This document shows positions 16,438-26,892 of a stretch of 33,101 bases of DNA, piece after piece. The stretch lies in contig VXNS01000063.1 of NCBI GenBank assembly GCA_009840445.1, positions 1 to 33,101 on the forward strand, read 5' to 3'. Both the position numbers and the translations under genes were made by a program. Within the stretch, counting starts at the first letter, position 1; every line of letters starts with the position of its first letter. The notes below the pieces were generated by a model. It ran no database searches, was not told the origin of the DNA, and saw nothing but the letters and a program-made list of their open reading frames with translations. Source of the DNA: Synechococcus sp. SB0662_bin_14 (GTDB taxonomy: Bacteria; Cyanobacteriota; Cyanobacteriia; PCC-6307; Cyanobiaceae).

Positions 16438-19400
16438 TTGACCATAGCCACCTTATTCGGGCCAACAACTTCGCCACGGGTCTACGGCGTGCCGCCGGGG
16501 GTGGATTTCCCCAAGGCCCTGCTGACGGGGCTCAGGGAGCGTCTCCATGGACAACCACCGGAAGCCTTGGCCCGGATCCACCTGGTGGTGAACAGCCGGC
16601 GCATGAAACGGCGACTGGTGCAACTCCTCCACAGCGCCACCCCCTGCCTGCTGCCGGCCATTGACCTGGTGGCCACCTACCACGGCAACGCACCCCAGGC
16701 CCTGATGCTGCCCCCGGCAATCCCTTCCCTGCGGCGCCAGTTGCAGTTGGGTCGGCTCATTGGCAAGCTGCTGGAGCAGCAGCCGGATCTGGCGCCCCGC
16801 GCCTGCCGCTATCCCCTGGCCAAAAGCCTGGCCCGCCTCATGGACGAGCTCCAGGACGAGGGCGTTGATCCCCAGGTCGTCCAGGAGCTGGACGTGGGGG
16901 AACTCTCGGGCCACTGGCAGCGCTCCCGGACGTTCCTCGGCCTTGTGCAGGAGTATCTCCAAACCATCGGTGGCCTGGATGCCCGGGCGCGACAGCGGCG
17001 GGTGATCGAGGGATTGGTCAGCCACTGGCGGAGCCACCCCCCCGGCCACCCGGTGATCGTGGCGGGCTCCACGGGCTCCAGAAGCAGCACCCGGTTGCTG
17101 ATGGAAGCCGTGGCCCGGCTGAGCCAGGGGGCACTGGTGTTGCCTGGGTTTGATTTTGACTTGCCCGCTGCGGTGTGGTCCCGGCTGAAGGAGAGCCCGT
17201 CCTCGCCAACCCCTCCCCTGGAAGACCACCCCCAGCAGAGGTTTTGTCAACTGCTGCAAGCCCTGCGGATGGCCCCCCAGGCCGTGCAGCCCTGGACAGA
17301 AATCCATCCCGTTGCCCCGGCCCGCAACCGCCTGGTGTCCTTGGCGTTGCGTCCGGCGCCGGTGACGGATGCCTGGCTGGAAGAGGGGCCGTCCCTGGGC
17401 CATCTGGGGGCCGCCACGGAGGGATTGACCCTGCTGGAGGCCCCCGGATTGCGCCAGGAGGCCCTCACCATTGCCCTGCGGCTGCGGCAGGCCTTGGAGG
17501 ACGGCCACAAGGCCGCCTTGATGACGCCGGATCGTCGCCTGGCGCGCCATGTGAGCGCAGCACTAGACTGTTGGGGTGTGGTGGCCGACGACAGTGCGGG
17601 CCTGCCGTTGCAACTGTCCCCACCGGGGCGCTTCCTGCGACAGGTGGCCCAGCTCATGACCCAGCCCCTCACCACCAGCGCCCTGCTGAGCCTACTCCAG
17701 CACCCCCTGTGCCACGCCGGTTCTGCCCGAACGGTTCATCTGCGCTACAGCCGGGCGCTGGAGCTCTGGTTGCGCAAAACCAACCACTCCTTCCCCACGG
17801 CAACCGTGCTGCGAGCCTTCAGCCAGAGACAGCAGCACCAGGCCCCTGCCGCCGCGCCCACAGGAGCGCCCACAGAAACAGCGTGGCTTCACTGGCTGAA
17901 TGCCTGCCTGTCGGAACCGCCGCAGGGTGAACAGCCCCTGGAGGATTGGGTCCAGCGGCTGCAAGAGGTGGCGTTGCTGCTGGTGGCCGGTTGCGAAGCC
18001 CACGGCGCCAGTGAAGCCCACGGCCCAGACCAGGCCGGCAGTCCCCTCTGGATGCAGGAGGATGGAAGGATGGCCCAGAAGGTGGTGGCGGCGTTGGCGC
18101 GGGAGGCCCCGGAAGGCGGCGCCATGGATGCCCTGGCCTTTTGGGAGCTGTTGCGGTCCCTGCTGTCTGCGGAGGCGGTGCGCAACCCGGAGCCCGAGAC
18201 CGGCAAGGTGGTGATCTGGAGCCCTTGGGAGGCCCGTTCCCATGATGCCCACCTGCTCATCCTTGGTGGTCTGAACGAAGGCTGCTGGCCGGAGGCCCTG
18301 GCGCCGGATCTATGGCTCAACCGCTCCATGCGGCGCCAGGCAGGGCTGCCACTGCCCGAGTACCGGCTGGGACTGGCAGCCCACGACCTGCAACAGGTTG
18401 TTGCCGCTCCCCAGGTGTGGCTGAGCCGCTCCACCCGCTCCAACGACGGGGAGACGGTGCCCTGCCGCTGGCTGAATCGCCTCACCAACCTGCTCCACGG
18501 CCTACCGGAGCAGGGTGGCCGCCAGTGCCTGGAGGTCATGACCCAACGGGGGCAGCAGTGGCTGGATTGGGCGCAAGAGCTGGAGACACCCACACCAGGC
18601 CTGGTCGCTGCAGCGCGCCCCTGCCCTGTCCCGCCGGTGGCGGCCCGCCCTCACAGGCTTTCCGTCACGGAGATTCGCACCCTGGTGAAGGATCCCTACA
18701 GCGTCTACGCCAAGCGCGTGTTGCGTCTGGCTCCCCTCAATCCCCTTGAGCAGGCTCCTGACGCTCTGTTGCGGGGCGTGGCCATCCATCGGGTGATGGA
18801 GAATGTTCTCCGCGCCATCCAGGGGGACCCCACCGCGCTGGATCCCCAGCGGCGCCCCCGGACCCGCCGCCAGTTCCTGCAAATCGCCGAGGACACCCTC
18901 AAGACAGCCGTGCCGTGGCCGGCGGTCCAGCGGCTCTGGTTGGCCCGCCTGGATCGTCTTGCGGACTGGTTTCTCAATACGGAGGTGGAACGCCAGCGGC
19001 AAGGTCGGCCCTTTGCCTTTGAAGTCAAGGGTGAGGCGCCCTTGGATTTACACTTGGACGACGGACAGTCGTTCCGGTTCGTACTGAGCGCCACGGCGGA
19101 TCGCATTGACCAAACTTCCGACGGCTGGCTGGTGTACGACTACAAAACCGGCGCCATTCCCAGCGCAAAGGAGCAGGAGAAGGGGGACAAGCAACTGCTG
19201 TTGGAGATGGCCATGGTGGAGAAGGGCGCCTTCGAGGGCATCAGTCCTGGCCCGGCCCAGGGAGGAGTGTTCATCGGCGTGGGCAGCAACCCCGATCAGA
19301 AGACCGTGATCCAGGAAAGCCGTGAGCAGACCATGGAGGCGTTGCACACCTTGTTGTGCGCCTACATGAACCCCACAACCGGTTACCAGTCCCGCCGTCT

Positions 19401-19494
19401 ATTGCCCATGGAGGCCCCCGGTCCCTACGACCACCTTGCCCGCTTCGGCGAATGGGACAGCGCCACAAAAGCCCACCCCCAGCCCATGACATGA
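16438..19494 (+). CDS. addB: Double-strand break repair protein AddB (alphaproteobacterial type)
   Basis: A 1018-residue subunit of the AddAB helicase-nuclease, which processes double-strand ends for RecA loading and degrades foreign linear DNA. The N-terminus RVYGVPPGVDFPKALLTGL is typical of alphaproteobacterial AddB; the helicase-like region lacks a convincing Walker A, as expected. A C-terminal RecB-family nuclease domain has GVAIHRVMENVL, Asp888 in TADRI, and Asp901-Tyr-Lys903 in YDYKTG. No Cys set for the Fe-S staple of Firmicutes AddB is seen. The only reasonable start is the TTG at 16438; an in-frame stop lies at 16411. The gene diverges from the Xre-ImmA gene and overlaps addA by ATGA. 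Marine Synechococcus are generally described with RecBCD, so this looks transferred. Confidence 0.88.
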   Translation: MTIATLFGPTTSPRVYGVPPGVDFPKALLTGLRERLHGQPPEALARIHLVVNSRRMKRRLVQLLHSATPCLLPAIDLVATYHGNAPQALMLPPAIPSLRRQLQLGRLIGKLLEQQPDLAPRACRYPLAKSLARLMDELQDEGVDPQVVQELDVGELSGHWQRSRTFLGLVQEYLQTIGGLDARARQRRVIEGLVSHWRSHPPGHPVIVAGSTGSRSSTRLLMEAVARLSQGALVLPGFDFDLPAAVWSRLKESPSSPTPPLEDHPQQRFCQLLQALRMAPQAVQPWTEIHPVAPARNRLVSLALRPAPVTDAWLEEGPSLGHLGAATEGLTLLEAPGLRQEALTIALRLRQALEDGHKAALMTPDRRLARHVSAALDCWGVVADDSAGLPLQLSPPGRFLRQVAQLMTQPLTTSALLSLLQHPLCHAGSARTVHLRYSRALELWLRKTNHSFPTATVLRAFSQRQQHQAPAAAPTGAPTETAWLHWLNACLSEPPQGEQPLEDWVQRLQEVALLLVAGCEAHGASEAHGPDQAGSPLWMQEDGRMAQKVVAALAREAPEGGAMDALAFWELLRSLLSAEAVRNPEPETGKVVIWSPWEARSHDAHLLILGGLNEGCWPEALAPDLWLNRSMRRQAGLPLPEYRLGLAAHDLQQVVAAPQVWLSRSTRSNDGETVPCRWLNRLTNLLHGLPEQGGRQCLEVMTQRGQQWLDWAQELETPTPGLVAAARPCPVPPVAARPHRLSVTEIRTLVKDPYSVYAKRVLRLAPLNPLEQAPDALLRGVAIHRVMENVLRAIQGDPTALDPQRRPRTRRQFLQIAEDTLKTAVPWPAVQRLWLARLDRLADWFLNTEVERQRQGRPFAFEVKGEAPLDLHLDDGQSFRFVLSATADRIDQTSDGWLVYDYKTGAIPSAKEQEKGDKQLLLEMAMVEKGAFEGISPGPAQGGVFIGVGSNPDQKTVIQESREQTMEALHTLLCAYMNPTTGYQSRRLLPMEAPGPYDHLARFGEWDSATKAHPQPMT

Positions 19495-22400
19495 AGCCGG
19501 ATCCCGCCACTGCCCGCCAGGTGCAAGCCTCCCAACCCACACGCTCCACCTGGCTGGCCGCCAACGCCGGCTCCGGCAAGACACGGGTGCTCACGGACCG
19601 GGTGGCGCGGCTGCTGCTTCGTGGCGCCCGACCCGAGCAGATTCTCTGCCTCACCTACACCAAGGCGGCGGCGGCAGAGATGCAGAACCGGTTATTTCGG
19701 ACGCTGGGGGCGTGGGCCATGGTGCCGGACGACGAGTTGCGCCACAAGCTAGCCGCCCTGGGGGAGACGGACCTCCCGTCCCGGCAGTTGCGCCGTGCCC
19801 GCACCCTGTTTGCCTGCGCCATTGAAACCCCGGGCGGCCTGCAAATCCAGACCATCCACGCCTTCTGCGCCCGCCTGCTGCGTCGCTTCCCCCTGGAAGC
19901 CGGGGTGAGCCCCCAGTTCGTGGAAATGGACGAGCACGATAGGGGCCACCTGATTGACCACATCATCCACCACATGGCCGAGGGCAAGCAGGGGCGCCTG
20001 CTGGACGCTTTGGCGACCCAACTGGGTGGAGAAGACAGCCTGAGCAAGGTCATGCTCCAGGTGGTGAGCAAACGTGAGGACTTCCAGCAGCATCCCCTCC
20101 CCTGGTCCCGGTTGCTGGAGAGCTTCTCCCTTCCCCCCGCCCTTACGGAACAAGCCCTGGTGAATCAGGTGTTGCAGCGGGGTGACCTGGACATGCTGGC
20201 CCAACTCCGCCGCCGGTTGGAAGGGAGCAGCAGCGCGAGGGATCAAGGCGCGGCGAAGAAATTGGCGTCGCTGGCGGTGGTCAACCCCACCGGCGCGGAT
20301 CTGGCGCTGCTGGAAGGCGTTCTGCTCAAGGGAGCAACCCCCTATACAGCAAAAACTGGCACGTTTCCCACCAAGGCCTTGCGCACAACCATGGCGTCTC
20401 TGATGCCGTCATTGGAGGCGTTGATGGAGAGGGTTGAGCAGGCGCGGCCCCAACGCCTGGGCCTGGCGGCCGCTCAGCGCTCCATGGCTCTCCACAATTT
20501 CGCGGGGGCATTTCTGTCCATCTATGCCCAGGAGAAGCAACAACGGGGTTGGCTGGATTTTGACGACCTGATTCAAAAGTCCAGAGATCTTCTTCAGGAT
20601 TCTTCCGTGGCGGATTGGGTGTTATTTCGTCTGGATCGGGGCGTAGACCATATTCTGGTGGATGAAGCACAAGACACCAGCCCGGCCCAGTGGGACGTAA
20701 TCAACAAACTCACCCAGGAATTCACCAGTGGCGAAGGGGCCCGGGATCTGCAACGCACCGTCTTCGTGGTGGGGGATAAAAAGCAATCCATTTATTCTTT
20801 CCAGGGTGCTGACCCCACAGCCTTTGACACCATGGCCGATGAATTCGGCAAACGGCTGGAAGGGGCACGTTTGCCCCTGCAGAGGCTTCACCTGGCCTAT
20901 TCCTTTCGTTCGGCGCCGGTGATTCTCCAGTTGGTGGACGCCGTGTTCCAGGGGGAAGAGGCGGAGAAGGCCGGCTTCTCCCCCCAGGAGCGCCACAGGG
21001 CTTTCAGAACAGCTTTGCCGGGGCGGGTGGATCTATGGCCGTTGGTGCCCAGGACGGCAGGGGAGGGGCAACCACCATGGAACGACGCCAGGGAGTACAT
21101 CCACCCCCGGCCTCCCGCCAAGGTGCTGGCGGAGCAGGTGGCCACCTTCATCCAGGACCTCATGGACGGCGGGGAAACCATCCCCATGACCACAGGGGAC
21201 GGAGCCATCCAGCGGCATCCTGTGCGGCCCGAAGACGTGCTGATTCTGGTGCAGCGCCGCTCGGACCTCTTTACGGAAATCATTGCCGCCTGCAAGGCCA
21301 GAAACTTACCCATCGCCGGAAAGGATCGCCTCAAGGTTGCTGCCGAATTGGCGGTGAAAGATCTCATGGCGCTGCTGCGCTTTCTGGCCACACCAGCGGA
21401 TGACTTGTCTCTAGCGGAAGCATTGAAATCCCCCCTCTTCGGCTGGAATGAACAACAACTCTTCTCCCTGGCCCACCATCGCCCGCCCGGCTGCTCCCTG
21501 GGCCAGGCACTCCGGAACCAGGCCTCTCATCATCCCAAGACTGTTGACATTCTGGAGGATCTGCGCAGCAAAACAGACTACTTACGGCCCTACGAGTTGC
21601 TGGAGCGCAGTTTGACCCGCCACGGTGCCCGGCAACGCCTGATGGGACGACTGGGGCCGGAAGCGGAGGACGGCATTGATGCCCTGCTGAGCCAGGCCCT
21701 GACCTATGAAACCACCGAAATCCCTAGTCTTACGGGTTTTGTGGCCTGGGCCGCCACAGACGCCTTCGAGGTGAAACGCCAACTCAGCGAAGCCGGTGAC
21801 ATGGTGCGGGTGATGACGGTGCATGGCGCCAAGGGCCTGGAAGCTCCCATCGTGATCTTGCCGGATACCATGTTCACCAAGCGCAATCCTGGAGCAGATC
21901 AACTCCTGCAGACAACCACTGGGCAACTACTCTGGAACACCAGAACCACGGAGCGCCCGGATCGTCTTCAGGACGCCGTTTCTGCGCAACAGCAGAAGGA
22001 GCAGGAAGAGCGCATGAGACTACTTTACGTGGCCATGACCCGGGCCCAGAGCTGGCTTGTTGTGGCCGGGGCTGGTGAAACGAAAGACGAGGAGACAAAG
22101 AACTGGTATACCCATGTGCAAAAAGGAATCCAACGGGTTGGCGATGCTGTAAGCGCCGGTGAAATACAAGAAATTGCTGTTCAACGTGTGCGACGGAAGA
22201 AAGGAGATGATCCGGACGGGGAGATCTTGCGGCTCAGTTGTGGAGATTGGTCCGCCCTGGAGCAACAACGGGATGACCATTCTGCCAGACAGCACCCCCC
22301 CTTACCCGGCCATCTGTCGCGCCCCCCTCAACGCCAACAGCCCCTGGCGAAGGAGCCAGCCATCATCAACCCGTCCAGGCTGGACGGGGACAAGGCCCTA

Positions 22401-22958
22401 CCCGGTGAGGACGGGCTGGATCGAGAGTCTGCCAAGGCACGGGGTACCGCCATTCATCGCCTGTTGGAAACGTTGCCCACCGTTCCCCCGGCGTCCTGGA
22501 ACGACGTGGCGACCCAACTCTTGCAGCAGTGCCTGCAGGACGACCATTCACTTGGTGAAGCCGAGCGGGACAACATGATCCAGGAGGCGGTGGGGGTGTT
22601 GAAGTCACCCGCCCTGGCGGAGGTGTTCGCCGAAAACGCCCTGGCGGAGGTGGGTTTCAGTGTCACCGTGGCTGGCCAGGCGGACGGTCACCCCATGCAA
22701 GGGGTCATGGACCGGGTGCTGGTGCGCCCCGACAAGGTGCTGGTGATCGACTTCAAAACCAACGCCACCGTGCCCGCAACCCCGGAGGATTGCCCGGAGG
22801 GCATTCTTCGCCAAATGGGCGCCTACAGACAAGCCCTCGCCATCCTCTACCCGGATCGCCTCGCCGAAGCCGCCATCCTCTGGACCCGAACCGCCACCAT
22901 GATGCCCCTTCCCGGCGCACTTCTCCAGGACGCCTGGCAACGCTATCAACCGACATAG
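19491..22958 (+). CDS. addA: Double-strand break repair helicase AddA (alphaproteobacterial type)
   Basis: A 1155-residue UvrD/Rep-type helicase with a C-terminal nuclease, partner of AddB. Motifs in order: Walker [10 protein letters not shown] (23-31), Ia [16 protein letters not shown], Walker [10 protein letters not shown] (Asp391-Glu392), motif [17 protein letters not shown], motif [21 protein letters not shown] and motif [18 protein letters not shown] RecB-type nuclease follows with [12 protein letters not shown], Asp1074 in VMDRV and Asp1087-Phe-Lys1089 in VIDFKTN. The sequence around Walker A and motif Ia is the alphaproteobacterial AddA pattern. The ATG at 19491 overlaps the addB stop (ATGA); an open frame further upstream is overlap with addB. 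The 3' end overlaps gcvP by 13 bases in convergent orientation. Confidence 0.92.
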   Translation: MKPDPATARQVQASQPTRSTWLAANAGSGKTRVLTDRVARLLLRGARPEQILCLTYTKAAAAEMQNRLFRTLGAWAMVPDDELRHKLAALGETDLPSRQLRRARTLFACAIETPGGLQIQTIHAFCARLLRRFPLEAGVSPQFVEMDEHDRGHLIDHIIHHMAEGKQGRLLDALATQLGGEDSLSKVMLQVVSKREDFQQHPLPWSRLLESFSLPPALTEQALVNQVLQRGDLDMLAQLRRRLEGSSSARDQGAAKKLASLAVVNPTGADLALLEGVLLKGATPYTAKTGTFPTKALRTTMASLMPSLEALMERVEQARPQRLGLAAAQRSMALHNFAGAFLSIYAQEKQQRGWLDFDDLIQKSRDLLQDSSVADWVLFRLDRGVDHILVDEAQDTSPAQWDVINKLTQEFTSGEGARDLQRTVFVVGDKKQSIYSFQGADPTAFDTMADEFGKRLEGARLPLQRLHLAYSFRSAPVILQLVDAVFQGEEAEKAGFSPQERHRAFRTALPGRVDLWPLVPRTAGEGQPPWNDAREYIHPRPPAKVLAEQVATFIQDLMDGGETIPMTTGDGAIQRHPVRPEDVLILVQRRSDLFTEIIAACKARNLPIAGKDRLKVAAELAVKDLMALLRFLATPADDLSLAEALKSPLFGWNEQQLFSLAHHRPPGCSLGQALRNQASHHPKTVDILEDLRSKTDYLRPYELLERSLTRHGARQRLMGRLGPEAEDGIDALLSQALTYETTEIPSLTGFVAWAATDAFEVKRQLSEAGDMVRVMTVHGAKGLEAPIVILPDTMFTKRNPGADQLLQTTTGQLLWNTRTTERPDRLQDAVSAQQQKEQEERMRLLYVAMTRAQSWLVVAGAGETKDEETKNWYTHVQKGIQRVGDAVSAGEIQEIAVQRVRRKKGDDPDGEILRLSCGDWSALEQQRDDHSARQHPPLPGHLSRPPQRQQPLAKEPAIINPSRLDGDKALPGEDGLDRESAKARGTAIHRLLETLPTVPPASWNDVATQLLQQCLQDDHSLGEAERDNMIQEAVGVLKSPALAEVFAENALAEVGFSVTVAGQADGHPMQGVMDRVLVRPDKVLVIDFKTNATVPATPEDCPEGILRQMGAYRQALAILYPDRLAEAAILWTRTATMMPLPGALLQDAWQRYQPT

Positions 22959-25825
22959 TCCTCGACGGACGGGCAGGTGCAGATGAGGGTTCGATCCCCG
23001 CGGGCATTGTCAATACGGGCCACCGCAGGCCAGAGCTTTGCTACCGGATCCTGGTCACCGGGCAGCCCACCCTGCTGACGGCTGTAGGGACGATCCCATG
23101 CATCGGCGGTGAGGGCCGCGATGGTGTGTGGGGCGTGCTTGAGGGGATTGTTGTGGCGATCCATGGCGCCGGAGGCAATGGCGGCCACCTCCTGACGCAC
23201 GGCAACCATGGCGTCACAAAAGCGGTCCAGCTCGGCTTTGTATTCACTTTCCGTGGGCTCCACCATCATGGTGCCCGCCACAGGCCAGCTCACCGTGGGG
23301 GCATGGAAGCCGTAGTCCATCAGCCGCTTGGCCACGTCCTCCACCCCCACCCCCGCTTCGGAGCGCAGGGGTCGTAGATCCAGGATGCATTCATGGGCCA
23401 CCCGCCCCTTCTCGCCACGGAACAACACGGGATAGAACCCTTCCAGACGGTGGGCAACGTAGTTGGCGTTGAGGATGGCCACGGCACTGGCCTGCCGCAG
23501 GCCGACCGCACCCATCATGCGCAGGTACATCCAACTGATGGTGAGGATGCTGGCGCTGCCGAAGGGGGCGGCGGACACCGGCCCGATGGCCTGCTCCCCA
23601 CCACAGGCCAAGAGCGGATGGCCGGGCAGAAACGGGGTCAGATGGGCGGCCACGGCAATGGGTCCCACCCCTGGCCCACCGCCCCCATGGGGGATACAGA
23701 AACTCTTGTGGAGATTCAGGTGGCAAAGGTCCGCGCCGTAGTCGCCGGGGCGGCACAGCTCAAGCTGGGCATTGAGGTTGGCCCCGTCCAGGTACACCTG
23801 TCCCCCATGCTCGTGGATGATGGCGCAAATCTCCCCAATGGCCACCTCGAAGACCCCGTGGGTGGAGGGATAGGTGACCATCAAGGCCGCCAGGTGGTCG
23901 CTGTGGGTGGCGGCCTTCCGGTGCAGGTCTTGGAGATCGATGTTGCCCTGGGCATCACAGGCCACCGGCACCACCTGCAGACCGGCCATCACCGCACTGG
24001 CGGGATTGGTGCCGTGGGCGCTGGTGGGAATGAGGCAGACCCGGCGATGGGCCTGGCCGCGGCTGGCCTGCCAGGCGCGAATCACCAACAGCCCCGCCAA
24101 CTCCCCCTGGGAGCCCGCGTTGGGCTGGAGGCTGACGCCGGCAAAGCCCGTCAACTCCGCCAGCCAGTCTTCCAGTTGGCGGACCATGGCCCCGTAGCCC
24201 TGGGCATCCTCGGCGGGGGCAAAGGGATGCAACTCCGCCACGCTGGACCAGCTCAGGGGCAACAGCTCAGCGGCAGCATTGAGCTTCATGGTGCAGCTTC
24301 CCAGGGGGATCATGCCGTGGACCAGGGAGAAATCCTTGGCGGCCAATGCCTGGATGTAGCGCAGGAGCGCGGTCTCGCTGCGGTGCTTGTGGAAGGGTTC
24401 CTGCTGAAGCCACGGTTCCTGGCGCTCCGGCACGGGCAACGCCCCCTCACTGGCCTCCAGCAACTCCGCCATGGGGAGATGGGCGCGCCCCGGCGCCATG
24501 AGCGCCAGCAGTTGCTCCAACTCTTCCACGGTGGAGCGCTCATCCAGGCTGAGGGCGAGGCCCTGCCCGTCATCCACCACCCGCAGGGAAAAGCCCGCTG
24601 CCCGGCAACGCGCCAGGATGGCTGCCGCCGCCGGGGTCTTCACCACGATGGTGTCGAAACCGGGCGCCAGGGCGGGCGCCAGCCCCACCTGGGCCAAGGC
24701 GGCGGCCATGGCCTGGCTCAGGCGGCGCACCCGGCGGGCCATGGCCTCCAACCCGTCAGGACCGTGGTAGACGGCATAAAAACTCACCAGCACCGCCAGC
24801 AGCACCTGGGCCGTGCAGATGTTGCTGGTGGCTTTGTCCCGTCGGATGTGCTGCTCCCGGGTCTGAAGCGCCAGGCGCAGGGCGGGGCGACCCTCCGCAT
24901 CCACGGACAGCCCCACAATCCGGCCGGGCACCTGCCGCTTGTAACGCTCACGGGTGGCAAAAAAGGCGGCGTGGGGGCCCCCATAGCCCAGGGGCAAACC
25001 CAGCCGTTGGGCGGAACCCACCGCCACGTCGGCTCCAAGGGCGCCCACGGGGGCCATGAGCACCTGGGCCAGAGGATCCACGGCAACGGTGACCAGGGCG
25101 CCGCAGGCATGGGCAGCGTTGATCACCTCTGTAGGTTCCCAGAGCCGCCCCTGAGCGTCCGGGAGTTGCAGCAGCACGCCAAACACCTCATCATCAAAGA
25201 CAAAGGCGCCCGGCGCCTTCACCTCCAACCGGATGCCCAGGGGCTCGGCCCGGGTGCGCAGCACCCCCATGGTTTGGGGATAGAGGTTCCAGTCTACCAG
25301 GAATCGGCGAGCCCCGGGCCGCCGACACACCGTGAAGCTCAGCCCCATGGCCTCCGCCGCTGCTGTGGCCTCGTCCAACAGGGAGGCATTGGCCACCGGC
25401 AGACCCGTCAATTCACAGACGAGGGTTTGAAAATTGAGGAGGGCCTCCAGTCGGCCCTGGGCAATTTCCGCCTGATAGGGGGTGTAGGCGGTGAGCCAGG
25501 CGGGATTCTCCAGCACATGGCGGCGCACCACAGCCGGCATCACCGCCCCGAAGTAGCCCAGGCCAACGAGGCTGCGGCTGATGCGATTCCGTCCCATGAG
25601 GGCTTCCAACTCCGCCAGGGCCTGCTGCTCGCTGACGCTGGGCGGCAGGCTTTGGGCCGTGTGGTCCTGGGGCAGGCGAATGCTGGCGGGGATGGCCTCT
25701 TCCAACAATGCTTCCATGGAGGGGAGGTTCAACGTCTGGAGCATCTGCCGCTGCTCCACGGCACTGGGGCCCAGATGGCGATGCAGAAACGACTGTTGGG
25801 GCGTTGACGTTGGAGGGGAAATCAA
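22946..25825 (-). CDS. gcvP: Glycine dehydrogenase (decarboxylating), P protein
   Basis: A 959-residue PLP enzyme of the glycine cleavage complex. It decarboxylates glycine and passes the aminomethyl group to lipoyl-GcvH, in cyanobacteria as part of photorespiratory glycine recycling. Full-length single-chain P protein with the N-terminal [39 protein letters not shown] and the cofactor site [17 protein letters not shown], where Lys707 binds PLP. The likely start is the TTG at 25825; no ATG precedes the conserved HRHLGP segment. Upstream on the same strand are tRNA-Thr and tRNA-Tyr. I see no glycine riboswitch in the 95-base leader. The last 13 bases overlap addA. Confidence 0.96.
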   Translation of the reverse strand: MISPPTSTPQQSFLHRHLGPSAVEQRQMLQTLNLPSMEALLEEAIPASIRLPQDHTAQSLPPSVSEQQALAELEALMGRNRISRSLVGLGYFGAVMPAVVRRHVLENPAWLTAYTPYQAEIAQGRLEALLNFQTLVCELTGLPVANASLLDEATAAAEAMGLSFTVCRRPGARRFLVDWNLYPQTMGVLRTRAEPLGIRLEVKAPGAFVFDDEVFGVLLQLPDAQGRLWEPTEVINAAHACGALVTVAVDPLAQVLMAPVGALGADVAVGSAQRLGLPLGYGGPHAAFFATRERYKRQVPGRIVGLSVDAEGRPALRLALQTREQHIRRDKATSNICTAQVLLAVLVSFYAVYHGPDGLEAMARRVRRLSQAMAAALAQVGLAPALAPGFDTIVVKTPAAAAILARCRAAGFSLRVVDDGQGLALSLDERSTVEELEQLLALMAPGRAHLPMAELLEASEGALPVPERQEPWLQQEPFHKHRSETALLRYIQALAAKDFSLVHGMIPLGSCTMKLNAAAELLPLSWSSVAELHPFAPAEDAQGYGAMVRQLEDWLAELTGFAGVSLQPNAGSQGELAGLLVIRAWQASRGQAHRRVCLIPTSAHGTNPASAVMAGLQVVPVACDAQGNIDLQDLHRKAATHSDHLAALMVTYPSTHGVFEVAIGEICAIIHEHGGQVYLDGANLNAQLELCRPGDYGADLCHLNLHKSFCIPHGGGGPGVGPIAVAAHLTPFLPGHPLLACGGEQAIGPVSAAPFGSASILTISWMYLRMMGAVGLRQASAVAILNANYVAHRLEGFYPVLFRGEKGRVAHECILDLRPLRSEAGVGVEDVAKRLMDYGFHAPTVSWPVAGTMMVEPTESEYKAELDRFCDAMVAVRQEVAAIASGAMDRHNNPLKHAPHTIAALTADAWDRPYSRQQGGLPGDQDPVAKLWPAVARIDNARGDRTLICTCPSVEDYVG

Positions 25826-25920
25826 AGGAACGCAATACCAGGACCGCCTTGAGGAATCCTAAAACGACGGCTTGTCCACTGGATTCACTCAGGGGACAAT
25901 TCAACGCTTGCTTTCGTAAA

Positions 25921-25992
<72 letters not shown>

Positions 25993-25995
25993 GCA

Positions 25996-26077
25996 TGGGC
26001 CGGGTTGGATTTGAACCAACGTAGGCAGAGCCAGCGGATTTACAGTCCGCCCCCATTAACCACTCGGGCACCGACCC
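25996..26077 (-). tRNA. tRNA-Tyr (GTA)
   Basis: An 82-base class II tRNA on the minus strand with a long variable arm: acceptor GGGTCGG/CCGGCCC (one G-U pair), anticodon loop CTGTAAA giving GTA, and T-loop TTCAAAT. CCA is not encoded. It leads the tRNA-Tyr/tRNA-Thr pair and diverges from cobI. Confidence 0.95.
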
Positions 26078-26125
26078 GTGCCGCAACTGCGTAGTTTAAC
26101 AGACCGGACGCCCCGCTCACCAGCC

Positions 26126-26875
26126 ATGGCGCTTCTCACCATCCTTGGCGTGGGACCGGGTGACCCGGACCTGATCACCGTAGCGGGCCTCAAAGCACTG
26201 CGCCAAGCCCGCACCGTGGCCTATCCCGTGGCTCGGCCAGGGGCAGAAGGCATGGCGGCCCGCATTGCCGCCCCATGGCTTCACCCTGAACAACGGCATC
26301 TTCCGCTCCACTTCCCCATGACCACCGCTGCAGAACCTTGTCGGCAGGCCTGGCACTGTGCTGCCCGGCAGTTGATGCAGGCGGTGGCGGAGAAACCACC
26401 GGTGGCGCTGCTGTGTGAAGGGGACGTCTCTCTCTATGCCTCCGCCAGCTACGTGGTGCTGCAACTACAGAGGATGGCCATCCCCCGGTTGACGCTGCGC
26501 TTGATTCCAGGGGTGACGGCCATGGCTGCTGCTGCTGCTGCTGACCATTGGCCCCTGGCTCTTCAGACGCAGCAGTTGCTCATCGCCCCGGCGCCGGAGA
26601 CTGCCGCTGCCCTGGATGCCCTGCTGGCCAAGGCAGAGGTGCTGGCATTCCACAAAGTGGGCCAGCGCTGGGCCTGGCTGCGGGAGGCGCTGGAGCAGCG
26701 CGGCCTCCTCCCCCAGACCCTGGTGGCCGAACGGGTGGGTTGGCCGGATCAGCGCCTCGTCCCCGCGGCGAAGCTTCCGCCGGGGCCGTGCTCCTACTTT
26801 TCCCTGGTGCTGGTGCGTCAGGCCTGGCCCTCGCTGCTTCCACGGGATCTGCGGGATGCCGGCACCGCCGTCTGA
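26126..26875 (+). CDS. cobI: Precorrin-2 C20-methyltransferase CobI
   Basis: A 249-residue SAM-dependent tetrapyrrole methylase that adds the C-20 methyl group to precorrin-2 (or its cobalt form CbiL) in cobalamin synthesis. Typical family blocks are seen: LGVGPGDPDLITVAGLKAL at the N-terminus, CEGDVSLYASASYVVLQL for the SAM-binding GD(P/V)SLY loop, and LIPGVTAMAAAAA. The C-terminal PGPCSYFSLVLVR is also family-like. The ATG at 26126 starts directly before LLTILGVGPG; an upstream in-frame ATG at 26078 would abut the tRNA-Tyr gene. A transporter gene follows after 17 bases on the same strand. Confidence 0.9.
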   Translation: MALLTILGVGPGDPDLITVAGLKALRQARTVAYPVARPGAEGMAARIAAPWLHPEQRHLPLHFPMTTAAEPCRQAWHCAARQLMQAVAEKPPVALLCEGDVSLYASASYVVLQLQRMAIPRLTLRLIPGVTAMAAAAAADHWPLALQTQQLLIAPAPETAAALDALLAKAEVLAFHKVGQRWAWLREALEQRGLLPQTLVAERVGWPDQRLVPAAKLPPGPCSYFSLVLVRQAWPSLLPRDLRDAGTAV

Positions 26876-26892
26876 GGACGGCATCAGTTTTC

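Noticed and set aside
23393-25807. An ~800-codon open frame antisense to gcvP, and similar long frames opposite carB, the asparaginase gene and addB
   Set aside because: These mirror GC-rich coding sequence on the other strand; their products are low-complexity (Gly/His/Gln/Arg-rich) and match no family, while the opposite strand encodes clear full-length proteins.
25826-25920. Possible glycine riboswitch upstream of gcvP
   Set aside because: The 95-base leader lacks the conserved glycine aptamer segments and is too short for a tandem riboswitch.
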